The notes under the pieces are model-generated. The model worked only from the letters and a program-made list of their open reading frames with translations, did no database searches and was not told the DNA's origin. A stretch of 48,175 bases of DNA from Nitrospirota bacterium (lineage in GTDB: Bacteria; Nitrospirota; Thermodesulfovibrionia; Thermodesulfovibrionales; Dissulfurispiraceae): contig JADFXU010000015.1 in NCBI GenBank assembly GCA_015233365.1, forward strand, positions 1 through 48,175. Direction: 5' to 3'. Each line of letters opens with the position of its first letter. The stretch's first letter is position 1. Positions 24,916 to 33,572 of this stretch are shown one piece after another. The position numbers were made by a program, and so were the translations under genes.

Positions 24916-26186
24916 TATCTATTCAGTGCCCTGTCCGCAATGTCCTTTCTGTAATGCACACCTTCAAAGTGTAACTGCCCGGCTGCTTTATAAGCCTGCT
25001 CTTTTGCCGCTTTTATGTCTCTGCCTGTGGCTGTAACTCCCAGCACCCTGCCGCCGCTTGTCACAACATCCCCGTCATTGAATGCAGTCCCTGCATGGAA
25101 CACGAAAACACCTTCGAGCCCGTTGGCTTTTTCGAGTCCGCTGATTACTTTTCCTTTCTCATATGCCCCGGGGTATCCGCCTGAGGCGAGGACAATACAC
25201 ACAGCCGCATCCTTTTTCCATTCTATTTTTATATCAGAAAGCCGTTCGTCGGCAATTGCCAGCGAGATATCCATTAAGTCAGTATCAAGTCTCGCAAGTA
25301 CCGGCTGGGTCTCCGGATCTCCCATCCGGCAGTTGAACTCAAGCACTGAGGGTTTACCGTCCTTGATCATCAACCCGGCATAGAGTATACCTTTGTACTT
25401 TATCCCCTCTTCCCGAAGCCCGTTTATTACAGGATGTAAAACCTTTTCCATAACAACGGATTCCAATTCCGGGGTAAGTACCGGCGCAGGGCTGTAAGCA
25501 CCCATCCCCCCGGTGTTTGGACCCTTGTCGTCATCAAAAACCCGTTTATGGTCCTGAGAGCTTACCATCGGCACAATAGTGCTGCCATCGGTAAATACCA
25601 TAAAAGACGCTTCTTCTCCCTGCAGGCATTCCTCCACAATTACCCTGTTGCCCGCATCGCCGAATTCCTTGTCTTTCATGATACGCTTAAGTGCCTGGAC
25701 CGCCTCCTCCGTCGTAGCGGCTACAATGACTCCCTTGCCCGCGGCAAGGCCGTCGGCTTTTATCACGATAGGGGCGGCCTTCATCCTGACGTAATCTTCG
25801 GCATGAAGGTAAGAAGAAAAAACTTTGTATTCGGCAGTGGGAATACGGTGTCTTCTCATGAATTCTTTCGAGAAAACCTTGCTCGATTCGAGCTGGGCGG
25901 CAGCTTTTACAGGACCGACTATTTTCCTCCCTTCCCTCTCAAAGGCATCGACAATCCCTCTGGAGAGCGGCTCTTCAGGTCCGACTATGGTAAGATCTAT
26001 CCATTCATATCTGACTAGGTTGACCAGTTCGTCGAAGTTGTTTATGCCGATATCGATACACTCGGCCGTTTCCGCAATTCCGGCATTCCCGGGAGCACAG
26101 TAAATCTTGTCCACATGTCTTGATTGAGCAAGTTTCCAGACTATCGCATGCTCCCTTCCCCCTCCGCCTATGACAAGAACCTTCAT
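24915..26186 (-). CDS. purD: Phosphoribosylamine-glycine ligase (GARS)
   Basis: 423 residues, the usual length. Opens with MKVLVIGGGGREHAIVWKLA. ATP-grasp features: IVIKADGLAAGKGVIVA, DHKRVFDDDKGPNTGGMGAY and LEFNCRMGDPETQP. It joins glycine to phosphoribosylamine, step two of de novo purine synthesis. Preceded by radC (20 nt) and followed by the overlapping DUF89 gene in the leftward operon. The ATG has GGGGAGG upstream. Confidence 0.97.
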   Translation of the reverse strand: MKVLVIGGGGREHAIVWKLAQSRHVDKIYCAPGNAGIAETAECIDIGINNFDELVNLVRYEWIDLTIVGPEEPLSRGIVDAFEREGRKIVGPVKAAAQLESSKVFSKEFMRRHRIPTAEYKVFSSYLHAEDYVRMKAAPIVIKADGLAAGKGVIVAATTEEAVQALKRIMKDKEFGDAGNRVIVEECLQGEEASFMVFTDGSTIVPMVSSQDHKRVFDDDKGPNTGGMGAYSPAPVLTPELESVVMEKVLHPVINGLREEGIKYKGILYAGLMIKDGKPSVLEFNCRMGDPETQPVLARLDTDLMDISLAIADERLSDIKIEWKKDAAVCIVLASGGYPGAYEKGKVISGLEKANGLEGVFVFHAGTAFNDGDVVTSGGRVLGVTATGRDIKAAKEQAYKAAGQLHFEGVHYRKDIADRALNR

Positions 26187-26206
26187 GTTTTCCTCCCCGA
26201 AAAGCG

Positions 26207-26890
26207 TTATAACGTACCCTGTTCTCTGAGGCTCACGTATCTGCCGTCTCCGATAATTATATGATCAAGGACCTGTATTCCGATAATCTCCCCGGCACTT
26301 TTAAGACGCCCGGTAACAGCAATATCATCGCGGCTGGGCGCGGGATCACCGCTCGGATGATTATGCACAAATATAACAGAAGCGGCTGATTCTCTTATCG
26401 CCTCCCTGAATGCCTCACGGGGATGGATAAGCGAACCGGTCAACGTCCCCTCCGAAACCCGGTGCTCGCGTAAAAACCTGTTTTTCGCATCAAGGAGCAC
26501 TGCAATAAACAGTTCCTTTTTAAGGTTTTTGAATCGTGGAGAAAAGTGCGCATGTATAGAATGGCTCGACGAGAATATGGGATCACAGTCAGAGGCTTCG
26601 CCCATAAGGCGCTTGCCCAGTTCAAAAGCCGCTTTGATCTGCGCTATCTTGGCCATGCCGAGCCCTTTTATGGAGGACAGTTCCACGGAAGAAGCGGCAT
26701 CGATGTTTCTCAAAGATTTAAACGCCTCAAGGAGTTCGATGGAGAGATCCAATACCCCTTTATCACCGCAGCCGGTCCTCAGGATAATGGCAAGCAGTTG
26801 GGCGTCTGAAAGACGCCCGGCGCCGTATTTGATAAGCCGCTCCCTGGGACGCTCATTCTCGGGCCAGCCCGTGATCTTCAGTTCCGGCAT
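26207..26890 (-). CDS. radC: RadC-family JAB/MPN domain protein
   Basis: 227 residues. Helix-hairpin-helix-like N-terminus (IKGLGMAKIAQIKAAFELG) and a JAB1/MPN domain with the zinc motif HNHPSGDPAPSRDD, plus the catalytic Glu region. Despite the name, a DNA-repair role is not supported for this family; the biochemical function is unknown. It starts 3 nt after the metG stop, in the middle of a housekeeping operon. Confidence 0.93.
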   Translation of the reverse strand: MPELKITGWPENERPRERLIKYGAGRLSDAQLLAIILRTGCGDKGVLDLSIELLEAFKSLRNIDAASSVELSSIKGLGMAKIAQIKAAFELGKRLMGEASDCDPIFSSSHSIHAHFSPRFKNLKKELFIAVLLDAKNRFLREHRVSEGTLTGSLIHPREAFREAIRESAASVIFVHNHPSGDPAPSRDDIAVTGRLKSAGEIIGIQVLDHIIIGDGRYVSLREQGTL

Positions 26891-26893
26891 TTC

Positions 26894-28918
26894 TTATTTT
26901 ACCCGCGCGCCCTGGCGCACGTCCCTGTCCAGACCGAGGACCGACATCATCCCTTCTTCGTCCGTGGCAGCAAGGAGCATGCCCTGGGATTCTATGCCCA
27001 TGAGCTTTGCAGGCTTCAGGTTTGCCACAACAACAATCTTTTTGCCCACAAGATATTCGGGATCATATGCCTTTCCTATACCGGCAACAATCTGCCTTTC
27101 TTCTCCGGTATCGACTCTCAGTTTTATCAGCTTCTCGGATTTTTCGACCCGTTCCGCGCTGAGCACCTTGCCGACCTTCAGTTGAACCTTGGCAAAATCC
27201 TCTATGCCGATGAGGCCCTCTACCACCAGCTCAGTCACCTTTGTTTTTAAGTCATTTACTTGGTGTTGTGGTTTGCAACTGCTTAGTAAATGTTTACCTC
27301 CCGTTGGCTCCTTTTTCTTTTCTATTTTCTGTTCCCTCTCTTCAGGTTTCTCGATCCTCGGGAAGAGTTGTTCGGCCTTTGATACGGATATCTCATACCC
27401 TGGCTTCCAGTCCCACTGGAAGATACCGGGGAACTCTTCGCCTTCATTAATCCCGCTCCGGTCAACTTCTTCCACGAGGGATTTCAACCCAAGCTGATTC
27501 CACATCTTCTCTGCTGTAGACGGCATGAAGGGATACACAAACAATGCTATCATCCTGAGGCCGTTCCAGAGATTGAATATGACGGTTTTCAGTTCCTGGG
27601 GATTGCCCTTTGCCAGCTTCCACGGCTCTGTCCTGGCGATATAATTGTTTGCCTCGCTGACCATATAGGCCCATATATCTTCGAGTATGCCGTGGAACAG
27701 CAGGTGGGACCAAGATTCCGGCTTAAATGCATTTAAACTTCCATTTATAAAAGACCTTGCAATTTCATTAAGAGCGGTAGTGCTGCCCGGAGGGATGTCG
27801 ATCACGCCGCTGAAGTATTTTTCAGCCATTGTCAGGAACCTGCTCAACAGGTTTCCAAGATCGTTTGCCAGATCGGTATTTGTGCGCCGTATCAATGCAT
27901 CTTCGGAAAAGTCGCCGTCCAGTCCGAACGGCACTTCCCTGAAAAGAAAATATCTGAAGGCGTCGATGCCGTATTTGTCCGCCATTTCGTTGGGATCGAC
28001 CACATTGCCCACGGACTTGGACATCTTCTTCCCATCGACCGTCCACCACCCATGGGCAAAAATGTTTCCAGGCAGAGGCATCTCCAGTGCCATAAGCATC
28101 GTAGACCAGTAGACCGCATGCGTTGTAAGAATATCCTTGCCCACCAGGTGGTGCGAGGCCGGCCACCAGTCAGAAGGGGGAGCAAGATACCGGGTTGCGG
28201 AAAAATAATTTACGAGCGCATCGAACCAGACATAAGTAACGAAATTATCATCAAAGGGAAGAGGAATTCCCCACGAAAGGCGCTGTTTCGGTCTCGATAT
28301 GCAGAGGTCTCCGAGGGCGTGGTTCCTTAAAAAGCCGAGCACCTCATGTTTCCGGGTTTCAGGCAGTATGTAACCGGGATTGTCTTCAATATATTGCGTG
28401 AGCCTGTCCTGGTATTTTGACATGAGGAAAAAGTAGTTCTCCTCATGTATCTGCTCGACAGGCCTGCCGCAATCCGGGCATTTGCCTTCAATAATATCTT
28501 TCCCGGTCCAGAACCGTTCGTCGGGAACGCAGTACCAACCGGAGTAGCCCCTTTTTTCTATTTCTCCGCGGTCATACAACTCCTGCAAAAGGCCCTGCAC
28601 CGTTTTTACATGCTCGGTATCGGTAGTGCGAATAAAAGCATTGTTTGAGATGTTTAACTTCCGCCATAGGAATTTGAAATTCTCCACCATCGAGTCGGCA
28701 TGCGCTTTGGGGGATTTGCCCCTCTCTGCCGCAGCCTTCTCAACCTTCTGCCCATGTTCATCCGTGCCGGTGAGAAAAAAAACGTCGTCTCCTTTCAACC
28801 GGTGATAACGTGCCAGGATATCCGCCGCAACAGTAGTATATGCATGCCCGATATGAGGAATATCGTTCACATAATAAATAGGCGTGGTGACATAAAACCG
28901 ATTGCCGTTTAAACTCAT
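26894..28918 (-). CDS. metG: Methionyl-tRNA synthetase
   Basis: 674 residues. HIGH at 22-25 (PHIGHAYTT), one zinc knuckle (KCPDCGRPVEQ), KKMSKSVGN near 300, a helical anticodon domain, then a charged linker (about 530-565, lysine/glutamate-rich) and a C-terminal EMAP/Trbp111 tRNA-binding domain (FAKVQLKVGKVLSAERV, ending ~674). Charges tRNA-Met for initiation and elongation. The start overlaps the PSP1 gene stop by 4 nt. Confidence 0.97.
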   Translation of the reverse strand: MSLNGNRFYVTTPIYYVNDIPHIGHAYTTVAADILARYHRLKGDDVFFLTGTDEHGQKVEKAAAERGKSPKAHADSMVENFKFLWRKLNISNNAFIRTTDTEHVKTVQGLLQELYDRGEIEKRGYSGWYCVPDERFWTGKDIIEGKCPDCGRPVEQIHEENYFFLMSKYQDRLTQYIEDNPGYILPETRKHEVLGFLRNHALGDLCISRPKQRLSWGIPLPFDDNFVTYVWFDALVNYFSATRYLAPPSDWWPASHHLVGKDILTTHAVYWSTMLMALEMPLPGNIFAHGWWTVDGKKMSKSVGNVVDPNEMADKYGIDAFRYFLFREVPFGLDGDFSEDALIRRTNTDLANDLGNLLSRFLTMAEKYFSGVIDIPPGSTTALNEIARSFINGSLNAFKPESWSHLLFHGILEDIWAYMVSEANNYIARTEPWKLAKGNPQELKTVIFNLWNGLRMIALFVYPFMPSTAEKMWNQLGLKSLVEEVDRSGINEGEEFPGIFQWDWKPGYEISVSKAEQLFPRIEKPEEREQKIEKKKEPTGGKHLLSSCKPQHQVNDLKTKVTELVVEGLIGIEDFAKVQLKVGKVLSAERVEKSEKLIKLRVDTGEERQIVAGIGKAYDPEYLVGKKIVVVANLKPAKLMGIESQGMLLAATDEEGMMSVLGLDRDVRQGARVK

Positions 28919-29892
28919 TTCTTGAAACTTCTCCTTCTAGGCCGGTGGCGGACACGCTTTTTCTCTTGTTGATTGGCCTGATCCGGCTGGACCGGCTGAT
29001 TCGGCTGATTTGACTGAACCGGGCGGGGCGGCTGGACCTGTTGTCCGGCAGTAGCTTTACTGTCCCCCGACTGTGAGTTGCCGGCAGAAACTTCCCTGCC
29101 TCGTTTCCTGTCCCTGCGATGCGGTGAAGGCCGCACACGGTTGGAAGTTTTGTGGGGCGCTTCCATTTTCGGAATGATTGTCGATATTTTCTCCTCGATG
29201 GCAGCAATAGGAACGTCCTCTACACCGATCGGAATTTCATCATCGGATGCAATCGTATTCAGGTCTCCTTCGTATTCATATCTTAAACAGCACATAAGCC
29301 TGCTGCACAAACCTGAAAGCTTGCCTACGTTCAGCACCAATTCCTGGCGTTTGGCCATTTTTATCGATACAGGGTCGAATGAGGACAGGAAAGTATTGCA
29401 GCATAATTCACGCCCGCAAATACCTACGCCCCCGACAAGCTTCGCCTCATCCCTGACGCCGATCTGCCTCATTTCTATCCTGGTCTTGAACCTGGCCGCC
29501 AGGTCTTTGACAAGCTCCCGGAAATCTATTCTGCCGTCAGCGGTGAAATAAAAGATAATCCTTTTTCTGTCCAGGGTCGATTCAGCTCCGACAAGCTTCA
29601 TGGGGAGCCCCCTTGCCATAACCCTTTCAGCGCAAAAAGCCCGCGCCTCTTTCTCAAGCCTCACATTTTCTTCCCTGGCCCTGAAGTCCTCCTCGGTTGC
29701 CGGTCTCAAAATTTTCTTCAGTTCCCTTTCCGGGGCGTCAATAGCACGGCTTCCCCTTACGACCGTTCCTATACTGAGGCCGAAATCGGATTCCACGATT
29801 ACCTGGTCTCCCTTTTTCACTTCTATTCCATCAATTTCGAAATCATATATTTTGCCGCAACGTTTGAATGTTATTCCGGCCACTTCAGGCAT
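28915..29892 (-). CDS. PSP1 (YaaT-like) domain protein with long basic tail
   Basis: 325 residues. Residues ~1-215 are the PSP1 domain: YDFEIDGIEVKKGDQVIVES, then the Cys-rich signature CGRELCCNTF and GLCSRLMCCLRYEYE. Bacillus YaaT forms a complex with YmcA-YlbF that works with RNase Y and affects sporulation and biofilm. The last ~90 residues are Pro/Gln/Asn-rich and end in an Arg/Lys-dense tract, likely disordered and RNA-binding. The tmk-holB-PSP1-metG order is widely conserved. It overlaps metG by 4 nt. Confidence 0.9.
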   Translation of the reverse strand: MPEVAGITFKRCGKIYDFEIDGIEVKKGDQVIVESDFGLSIGTVVRGSRAIDAPERELKKILRPATEEDFRAREENVRLEKEARAFCAERVMARGLPMKLVGAESTLDRKRIIFYFTADGRIDFRELVKDLAARFKTRIEMRQIGVRDEAKLVGGVGICGRELCCNTFLSSFDPVSIKMAKRQELVLNVGKLSGLCSRLMCCLRYEYEGDLNTIASDDEIPIGVEDVPIAAIEEKISTIIPKMEAPHKTSNRVRPSPHRRDRKRGREVSAGNSQSGDSKATAGQQVQPPRPVQSNQPNQPVQPDQANQQEKKRVRHRPRRRSFKK

Positions 29893-29915
29893 TCTTCTAT
29901 CCTCCGCATTCTTTA

Positions 29916-29950
29916 GGCCTGTGAATGAATAACTTATTCATTCACAGGCC
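29916..29950. repeat. Perfect 17 bp inverted repeat at the holB / PSP1 junction
   Basis: GGCCTGTGAATGAATAA at 29916-29932 is exactly the reverse complement of 29934-29950, leaving a single base between. It covers the last codons and stop of holB and lies just before the PSP1 ribosome site. No U-tract follows on the minus strand, so it is not a standard terminator; an RNA-processing hairpin or DNA palindrome is more likely. Confidence 0.75.
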
Positions 29951-30876
29951 CTCATCAACGCTGACACATAATTCCATGTGATTGATTTATTCAGGTTGAA
30001 ATCAAGCAAGCCTCTCAGTTTCTGGAGGGACTGATATGTATCAAATATTTTCCCGACATCTGATTTTGCGCTGAAACTTATACTTTCTTTCCCGTATAAC
30101 AGGTCCGACTCCTTTCCAGTTGTCTTATATATAACTAAATCTCGCAGGAATACAAACGCCATATCAAGCCACCTTCTTATGGCCTCTTTGTCCGCCCATC
30201 CCTCTTTTGATTCCTCATGTATCATGCTCCTGAGCAGGCCCGCAAACCACTCCATATCCTGCATAAAATCACGGGACAAAGCAAGGCCGGGCCGGCCCAT
30301 GGACAAATTGGCCACAAAATCAATGTACTCCTGTCCAACCGATTCCAAAACAGTCTCTTTGAGAGCCTGCCGTGAGAGCGGATAAAACCTTATGGATATG
30401 CACCGGGACCGTATCGTATCAGGCAGGCGGTCCGAATTCGGCGATACAAGCATTATAAGACTGTCCCGGGGGGGCTCTTCAAGCGTCTTCAAAAAGGCAT
30501 TGGCTGCATTGATATTCATTGTGTCCGCATCATCGATGACAGCAATCTTCTTCCGGGCCTCAAGCGCTTTCAGGTAAAGCGTTTGCTCCAGTTTTCTGAT
30601 CGCATCAATTTTGATTTCGTCCTTTTCAGGATAAGTGAATGTAACGTCAGGGTGAGCCGAAGCGTCAATCTTTTTGCACGAACTGCAGGTGTCGCAGGAA
30701 TCAAACGCAACCGGATTCAGACAGTTGACTGCCTTTGCAAAATTGACTGCAGCCAGCCTCTTGCCGATACCCGTATCGCCGGTGAACATTATAGCCGAAG
30801 GGACCATGTCCCTCTTCAGCATACCGAACAGAATTTTCAGCGCCCTTTCCTGACCTGCTATATCTTTAAGTGCCAT
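29938..30876 (-). CDS. holB: DNA polymerase III delta-prime subunit
   Basis: 312 residues from ATG 30876 (an upstream ATG at 30912 in the same frame adds 12 residues and is less likely). AAA+ clamp-loader subunit: MFTGDTGIGKR (P-loop-like), a four-Cys zinc module (CDTCSSCKK plus an upstream Cys), VIDDADTMN (Walker B-like) and the SRC motif (TIRSRCISI). The C-terminal third is helical and divergent, as usual. The start lies within the last 19 nt of tmk, so the two are coupled. Confidence 0.92.
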   Translation of the reverse strand: MALKDIAGQERALKILFGMLKRDMVPSAIMFTGDTGIGKRLAAVNFAKAVNCLNPVAFDSCDTCSSCKKIDASAHPDVTFTYPEKDEIKIDAIRKLEQTLYLKALEARKKIAVIDDADTMNINAANAFLKTLEEPPRDSLIMLVSPNSDRLPDTIRSRCISIRFYPLSRQALKETVLESVGQEYIDFVANLSMGRPGLALSRDFMQDMEWFAGLLRSMIHEESKEGWADKEAIRRWLDMAFVFLRDLVIYKTTGKESDLLYGKESISFSAKSDVGKIFDTYQSLQKLRGLLDFNLNKSITWNYVSALMRACE

Positions 30877-31502
30877 CCCTTCGCCTTTAACCTGTTTCCA
30901 ACTATTTCCCATACCCTTGCATGAACTTCTGCTTCAGGCAATGAGGCATCCACGACACTGATCCTGTCCGGATCGGCCTTCGCAATCTGAAGATATCCCT
31001 CACGGACCCTCCGGTGGAATGCAATATCTTCCAGCTCAAGCCTGTCCGTCTTGTTTGCCCCCTTGTTCCTCGACAGCCCCTCTGCGACATCAAGATCGAA
31101 AAGTATTGTCAGTTCAGGCAGCAACCCGCCTGTAGCCAAATGGTCGAGAGACATGATAAGAGACCGGTCTATGCCGCGCCCGTAGCACTGGTAAGCTACC
31201 GTCGAATCGCTGAACCGGTCGGTAATAATGATTTTCCCTTCTTTAATCGCCGGCGCTATCTTTTCCGCCAGATGTTGTGCCCGGGCAGCGTTATAAAGCA
31301 GAAGCTCCGTCACAGCGGACATCTCCCGGTGCTCGGGGAGGAGGAGTATCTCCCGTATCCTGCTGCCGATGACTGTCCCTCCGGGTTCAAAAGTCAGGAC
31401 AACGTCATGGCCTTCACGTGAAAGCCGTCCTGAAAGCAGCCGCGCCTGGGTAGTTTTACCGGTCCCTTCTATTCCCTCAAAGGAGAGAAAAAAACCACTC
31501 AT
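30858..31502 (-). CDS. tmk: Thymidylate kinase
   Basis: 214 residues from ATG 31502, which overlaps the previous gene's stop (ATGA). Walker A FEGIEGTGKTTQ, the DR(F)SDS motif ITDRFSDSTVAYQ and the lid region KGANKTDRLE. Phosphorylates dTMP to dTDP. The TTG/ATG further upstream lies inside the neighbouring gene and is unlikely. Confidence 0.96.
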   Translation of the reverse strand: MSGFFLSFEGIEGTGKTTQARLLSGRLSREGHDVVLTFEPGGTVIGSRIREILLLPEHREMSAVTELLLYNAARAQHLAEKIAPAIKEGKIIITDRFSDSTVAYQCYGRGIDRSLIMSLDHLATGGLLPELTILFDLDVAEGLSRNKGANKTDRLELEDIAFHRRVREGYLQIAKADPDRISVVDASLPEAEVHARVWEIVGNRLKAKGWHLKI

Positions 31503-32512
31503 GCCAGAGCTTCTTTTAGTCGCATAAGCAGCTGGCATATTCTCGTAGTTTCCTCAATGCTCCTTAAAGCCGTGCCGCAAGAGGGCGTAAGAAGAATATT
31601 TTCCTGCACAAGTCCCGGAGGCAGGTGTCTGAAAAGTTCCTCGAAATGTGAACGCAGCAATTCTATCAATTGCACGTCATCCACTGCGCCGATAGCATCG
31701 GAGGTCGGCACAATACCCCATGCAAGATAACCGCCCCCGGCCAGGAAATTCTTCAGTTGCCCGTGGTAGATCGCAAGCGTGTCAAAATACTCATAAGCGT
31801 CGAAATTGATGATTTGAGCACCGCTTTCCATGACCAGGGGCCAGTCCGCCCTTCCGCAGCAATGCACGCCGGATATTCCTCCCGCATCATGAACAGCTGA
31901 AACCATGTCCCCGAGCAATCTGAACGCCTCGCCGGAATCCACTCCAAGATACGATGAACTGCCCAGGGCGGAAATTATAGGCTCATCAATGAAAATGATG
32001 ACCTCATCGGCGTGCTGCTTTAACACATCTATTTGCCATCTCATTTTTGCCTTCAGAAGCATGGCTGCTATCTCCCTCAATTCCTCATCGTAGAAAAGAA
32101 GCTTCCCATCCTGGTCTTTGAGGCCGAGCGTAAACGTGACAGGTCCTGTAACGTGCCCTTTAAGAACTTTGAATCTCCTGCCCTTTACCTTCTTAAGAAA
32201 TGTATGAAGCCCCACGGCATAATCTTCGGAAATAGAAATTTTCGACGTATCGGTGTAGGACTCGTAAAACCGCTCCAGTTCATCGCTCTCGTCTCTCCCG
32301 ACCCATATCCTCCCGCCCTTCTCGTCGGTTTTGATATATGGCATCCCTTCCGAGTACTGGGCGATCATGGATTCCCGGAACGATATACCGGGCAACTGCG
32401 GCCAGAAAGGGATATCGAAGGTCCTGAGCACAAGCTCGCACGCGTCCTCCGCGTTTCTATGGGGAAGACTGCCTATGCCGGTTGTAGAAAAAGATTTTAT
32501 CTTAAAGGACAT
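31499..32512 (-). CDS. MetE-like (core-type) methyltransferase
   Basis: 337 residues with only the C-terminal catalytic barrel of cobalamin-independent methionine synthase / UROD superfamily; the folate-binding N-terminal half is absent. Motifs: TTGIGSLPHRN (10-20), VTGPVTF (121-127), FIDEP (174-178), HCC (His217, Cys219) and TPSCG (Cys312), giving a MetE-type H-x-C...C zinc site; the fourth ligand could be Asp238 or Glu241. Proteins of this layout (core MetE / MesB-like) are thought to take methyl groups from corrinoid proteins rather than methyl-folate. It heads the tmk-holB operon with a leaderless-looking start. Confidence 0.8.
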   Translation of the reverse strand: MSFKIKSFSTTGIGSLPHRNAEDACELVLRTFDIPFWPQLPGISFRESMIAQYSEGMPYIKTDEKGGRIWVGRDESDELERFYESYTDTSKISISEDYAVGLHTFLKKVKGRRFKVLKGHVTGPVTFTLGLKDQDGKLLFYDEELREIAAMLLKAKMRWQIDVLKQHADEVIIFIDEPIISALGSSSYLGVDSGEAFRLLGDMVSAVHDAGGISGVHCCGRADWPLVMESGAQIINFDAYEYFDTLAIYHGQLKNFLAGGGYLAWGIVPTSDAIGAVDDVQLIELLRSHFEELFRHLPPGLVQENILLTPSCGTALRSIEETTRICQLLMRLKEALA

Positions 32513-32517
32513 ATTCT

Positions 32518-32526
32518 ATTATAGCA
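32518..32526 (-). promoter_or_regulatory. Extended -10 promoter of the MetE-like / tmk / holB operon
   Basis: TGCTATAAT on the minus strand (extended -10 with a perfect hexamer at 32523-32518) stands 5 nt before the ATG at 32512. There is no Shine-Dalgarno and no obvious -35, so a leaderless transcript is predicted. Confidence 0.55.
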
Positions 32527-32568
32527 AATATGGCGAATGACATGCCTGCTTTTGGTGTAAAATAAAGG

Positions 32569-33330
32569 ATGTTGAATAAGGTCAGGCCCCCTTATTTTCT
32601 TGCCTGTGCAGTGCTGATACTCGCATTTTGCAGCACAGGTTTCGCGCTTTCGGATGAAAAGATATTGAGTCTTCAGAATGCGATGAAAGGCGCATCCACG
32701 GGTGACCGTATCGCTTTTTTTGCGGAGCAGTTTGTGGGCACTCCCTATGACCCCGACCCTCTGGGGGCTTATGTCAGACAAGCGGTGATTGTGGCGGATG
32801 AAAAGATCGATTGCATGTATCTGGTCTTCAGGGCGGTTGAACTTGCTCTGAGCCCGACCCCGGAGGGTGCGGTTGAAGCGGCACTGGAGAGGCGCTTTCA
32901 CTCAAGAGGGATCATAAGCAACCGGAAAGTGGTCAATTATGATGACAGGTTTGCTTATGGTGAAGACATGGTCCCCAGCGGCAAATGGGGAAAAGAGATA
33001 ACGTCGGAAATCGGCAGGACGGTTGCAATTCAGGCGCCAAGATCAGGGCAGAACACGGATATGCTCCAGCCCGGTGAAGTGCTCAACGGAATCGAAAAGC
33101 TGAAGAGCGGCGATCTCCTTTTTTTCATAAAATCTCCCTCTGAAAAAACCGGGAACGAGATCGTAGGCCATTTGGGGATTATTGAAAGAGCCGGCGCATT
33201 GGGCAAAGACATCTATCTTATTCATGCAAGCGGCAGGAAATACAAAGGGGGCATAGTGAAGAAGATTGCGCTGAGAGAGTACATAAAAACCATGCCCTTC
33301 ATAGGAATAAAAATAACGCGCTTCCCTTGA
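32569..33330 (+). CDS. Exported DUF1460-type cysteine hydrolase
   Basis: 253 residues. An N-terminal signal (7-26) precedes a papain-like NlpC/P60 relative: FVGTPYDPDPLG (55-66), the nucleophile Cys82 in IDCMYLVFRAVE, VGHLGIIE and LIHASG supplying His residues. DUF1460 proteins cleave peptidoglycan or N-acyl-amino-acid amide bonds in the periplasm. AAAGG touches the ATG; TTG one codon later has better spacing, so the exact start is uncertain. It is divergent from the MetE-like operon, the two starts being 56 nt apart. Confidence 0.82.
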   Translation: MLNKVRPPYFLACAVLILAFCSTGFALSDEKILSLQNAMKGASTGDRIAFFAEQFVGTPYDPDPLGAYVRQAVIVADEKIDCMYLVFRAVELALSPTPEGAVEAALERRFHSRGIISNRKVVNYDDRFAYGEDMVPSGKWGKEITSEIGRTVAIQAPRSGQNTDMLQPGEVLNGIEKLKSGDLLFFIKSPSEKTGNEIVGHLGIIERAGALGKDIYLIHASGRKYKGGIVKKIALREYIKTMPFIGIKITRFP

Positions 33331-33447
33331 CGGTTTCGTAAAAAGCCCATATGCTGTGTTCCGCTGCATCCTTCGTCACTACAGCGTACGCAAAGTGCGC
33401 CTCATTCCTCAGGATTTGCGCGCCTTGCCTATGAACTCCGTCTAACT
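33330..33447. repeat. Dispersed repeat, partial copy
   Basis: Begins ACGGTTTCGTAAAAAGCCC and continues ATATGCT, CGCTGCATCCTTC, GCCTCATTCCTCAG, TTGCGCGCC in the same order as the copy at 37876-38037. It lacks ~45 nt of internal sequence, and its right inverted terminus has decayed. It separates the DUF1460 gene from the convergent bS22-like gene. Confidence 0.75.
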
Positions 33448-33451
33448 TCTT

Positions 33452-33544
33452 TTATCTTCTCCTCGATGCCCTTGTCTGCTTGCGAAGCTTCTTATGTTTG
33501 TGCTTGCGCATTTTCTTCTTGCGCCATTTTACAACGTTCCCCAC
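33452..33544 (-). CDS. bS22-like / AURKAIP1-COX24 domain small ribosomal peptide
   Basis: 30 residues, MGNVVKWRKKKMRKHKHKKL then RKQTRASRRR. GTG 33544 has GGAGG 7 nt upstream. The sequence matches the very short basic family known from actinobacterial bS22 and the mitochondrial mL/COX24-type domain (MGSVVKKRRKRMSKHKHRKL). These peptides sit in the small subunit near the decoding region. It lies 28 nt after the activase stop, probably on its transcript. Too short for most gene finders. A second GTG two codons upstream is too near the ribosome site. Confidence 0.8.
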   Translation of the reverse strand: MGNVVKWRKKKMRKHKHKKLRKQTRASRRR

Positions 33545-33572
33545 ACCCACACCTCCTATCGCGTTTATATCG

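Noticed and set aside
25548-26018. Open frame antisense to purD
   Set aside because: It lies wholly opposite a well-conserved gene and has no recognisable domain; other long antisense frames opposite metG, holB and cheA were rejected for the same reason.
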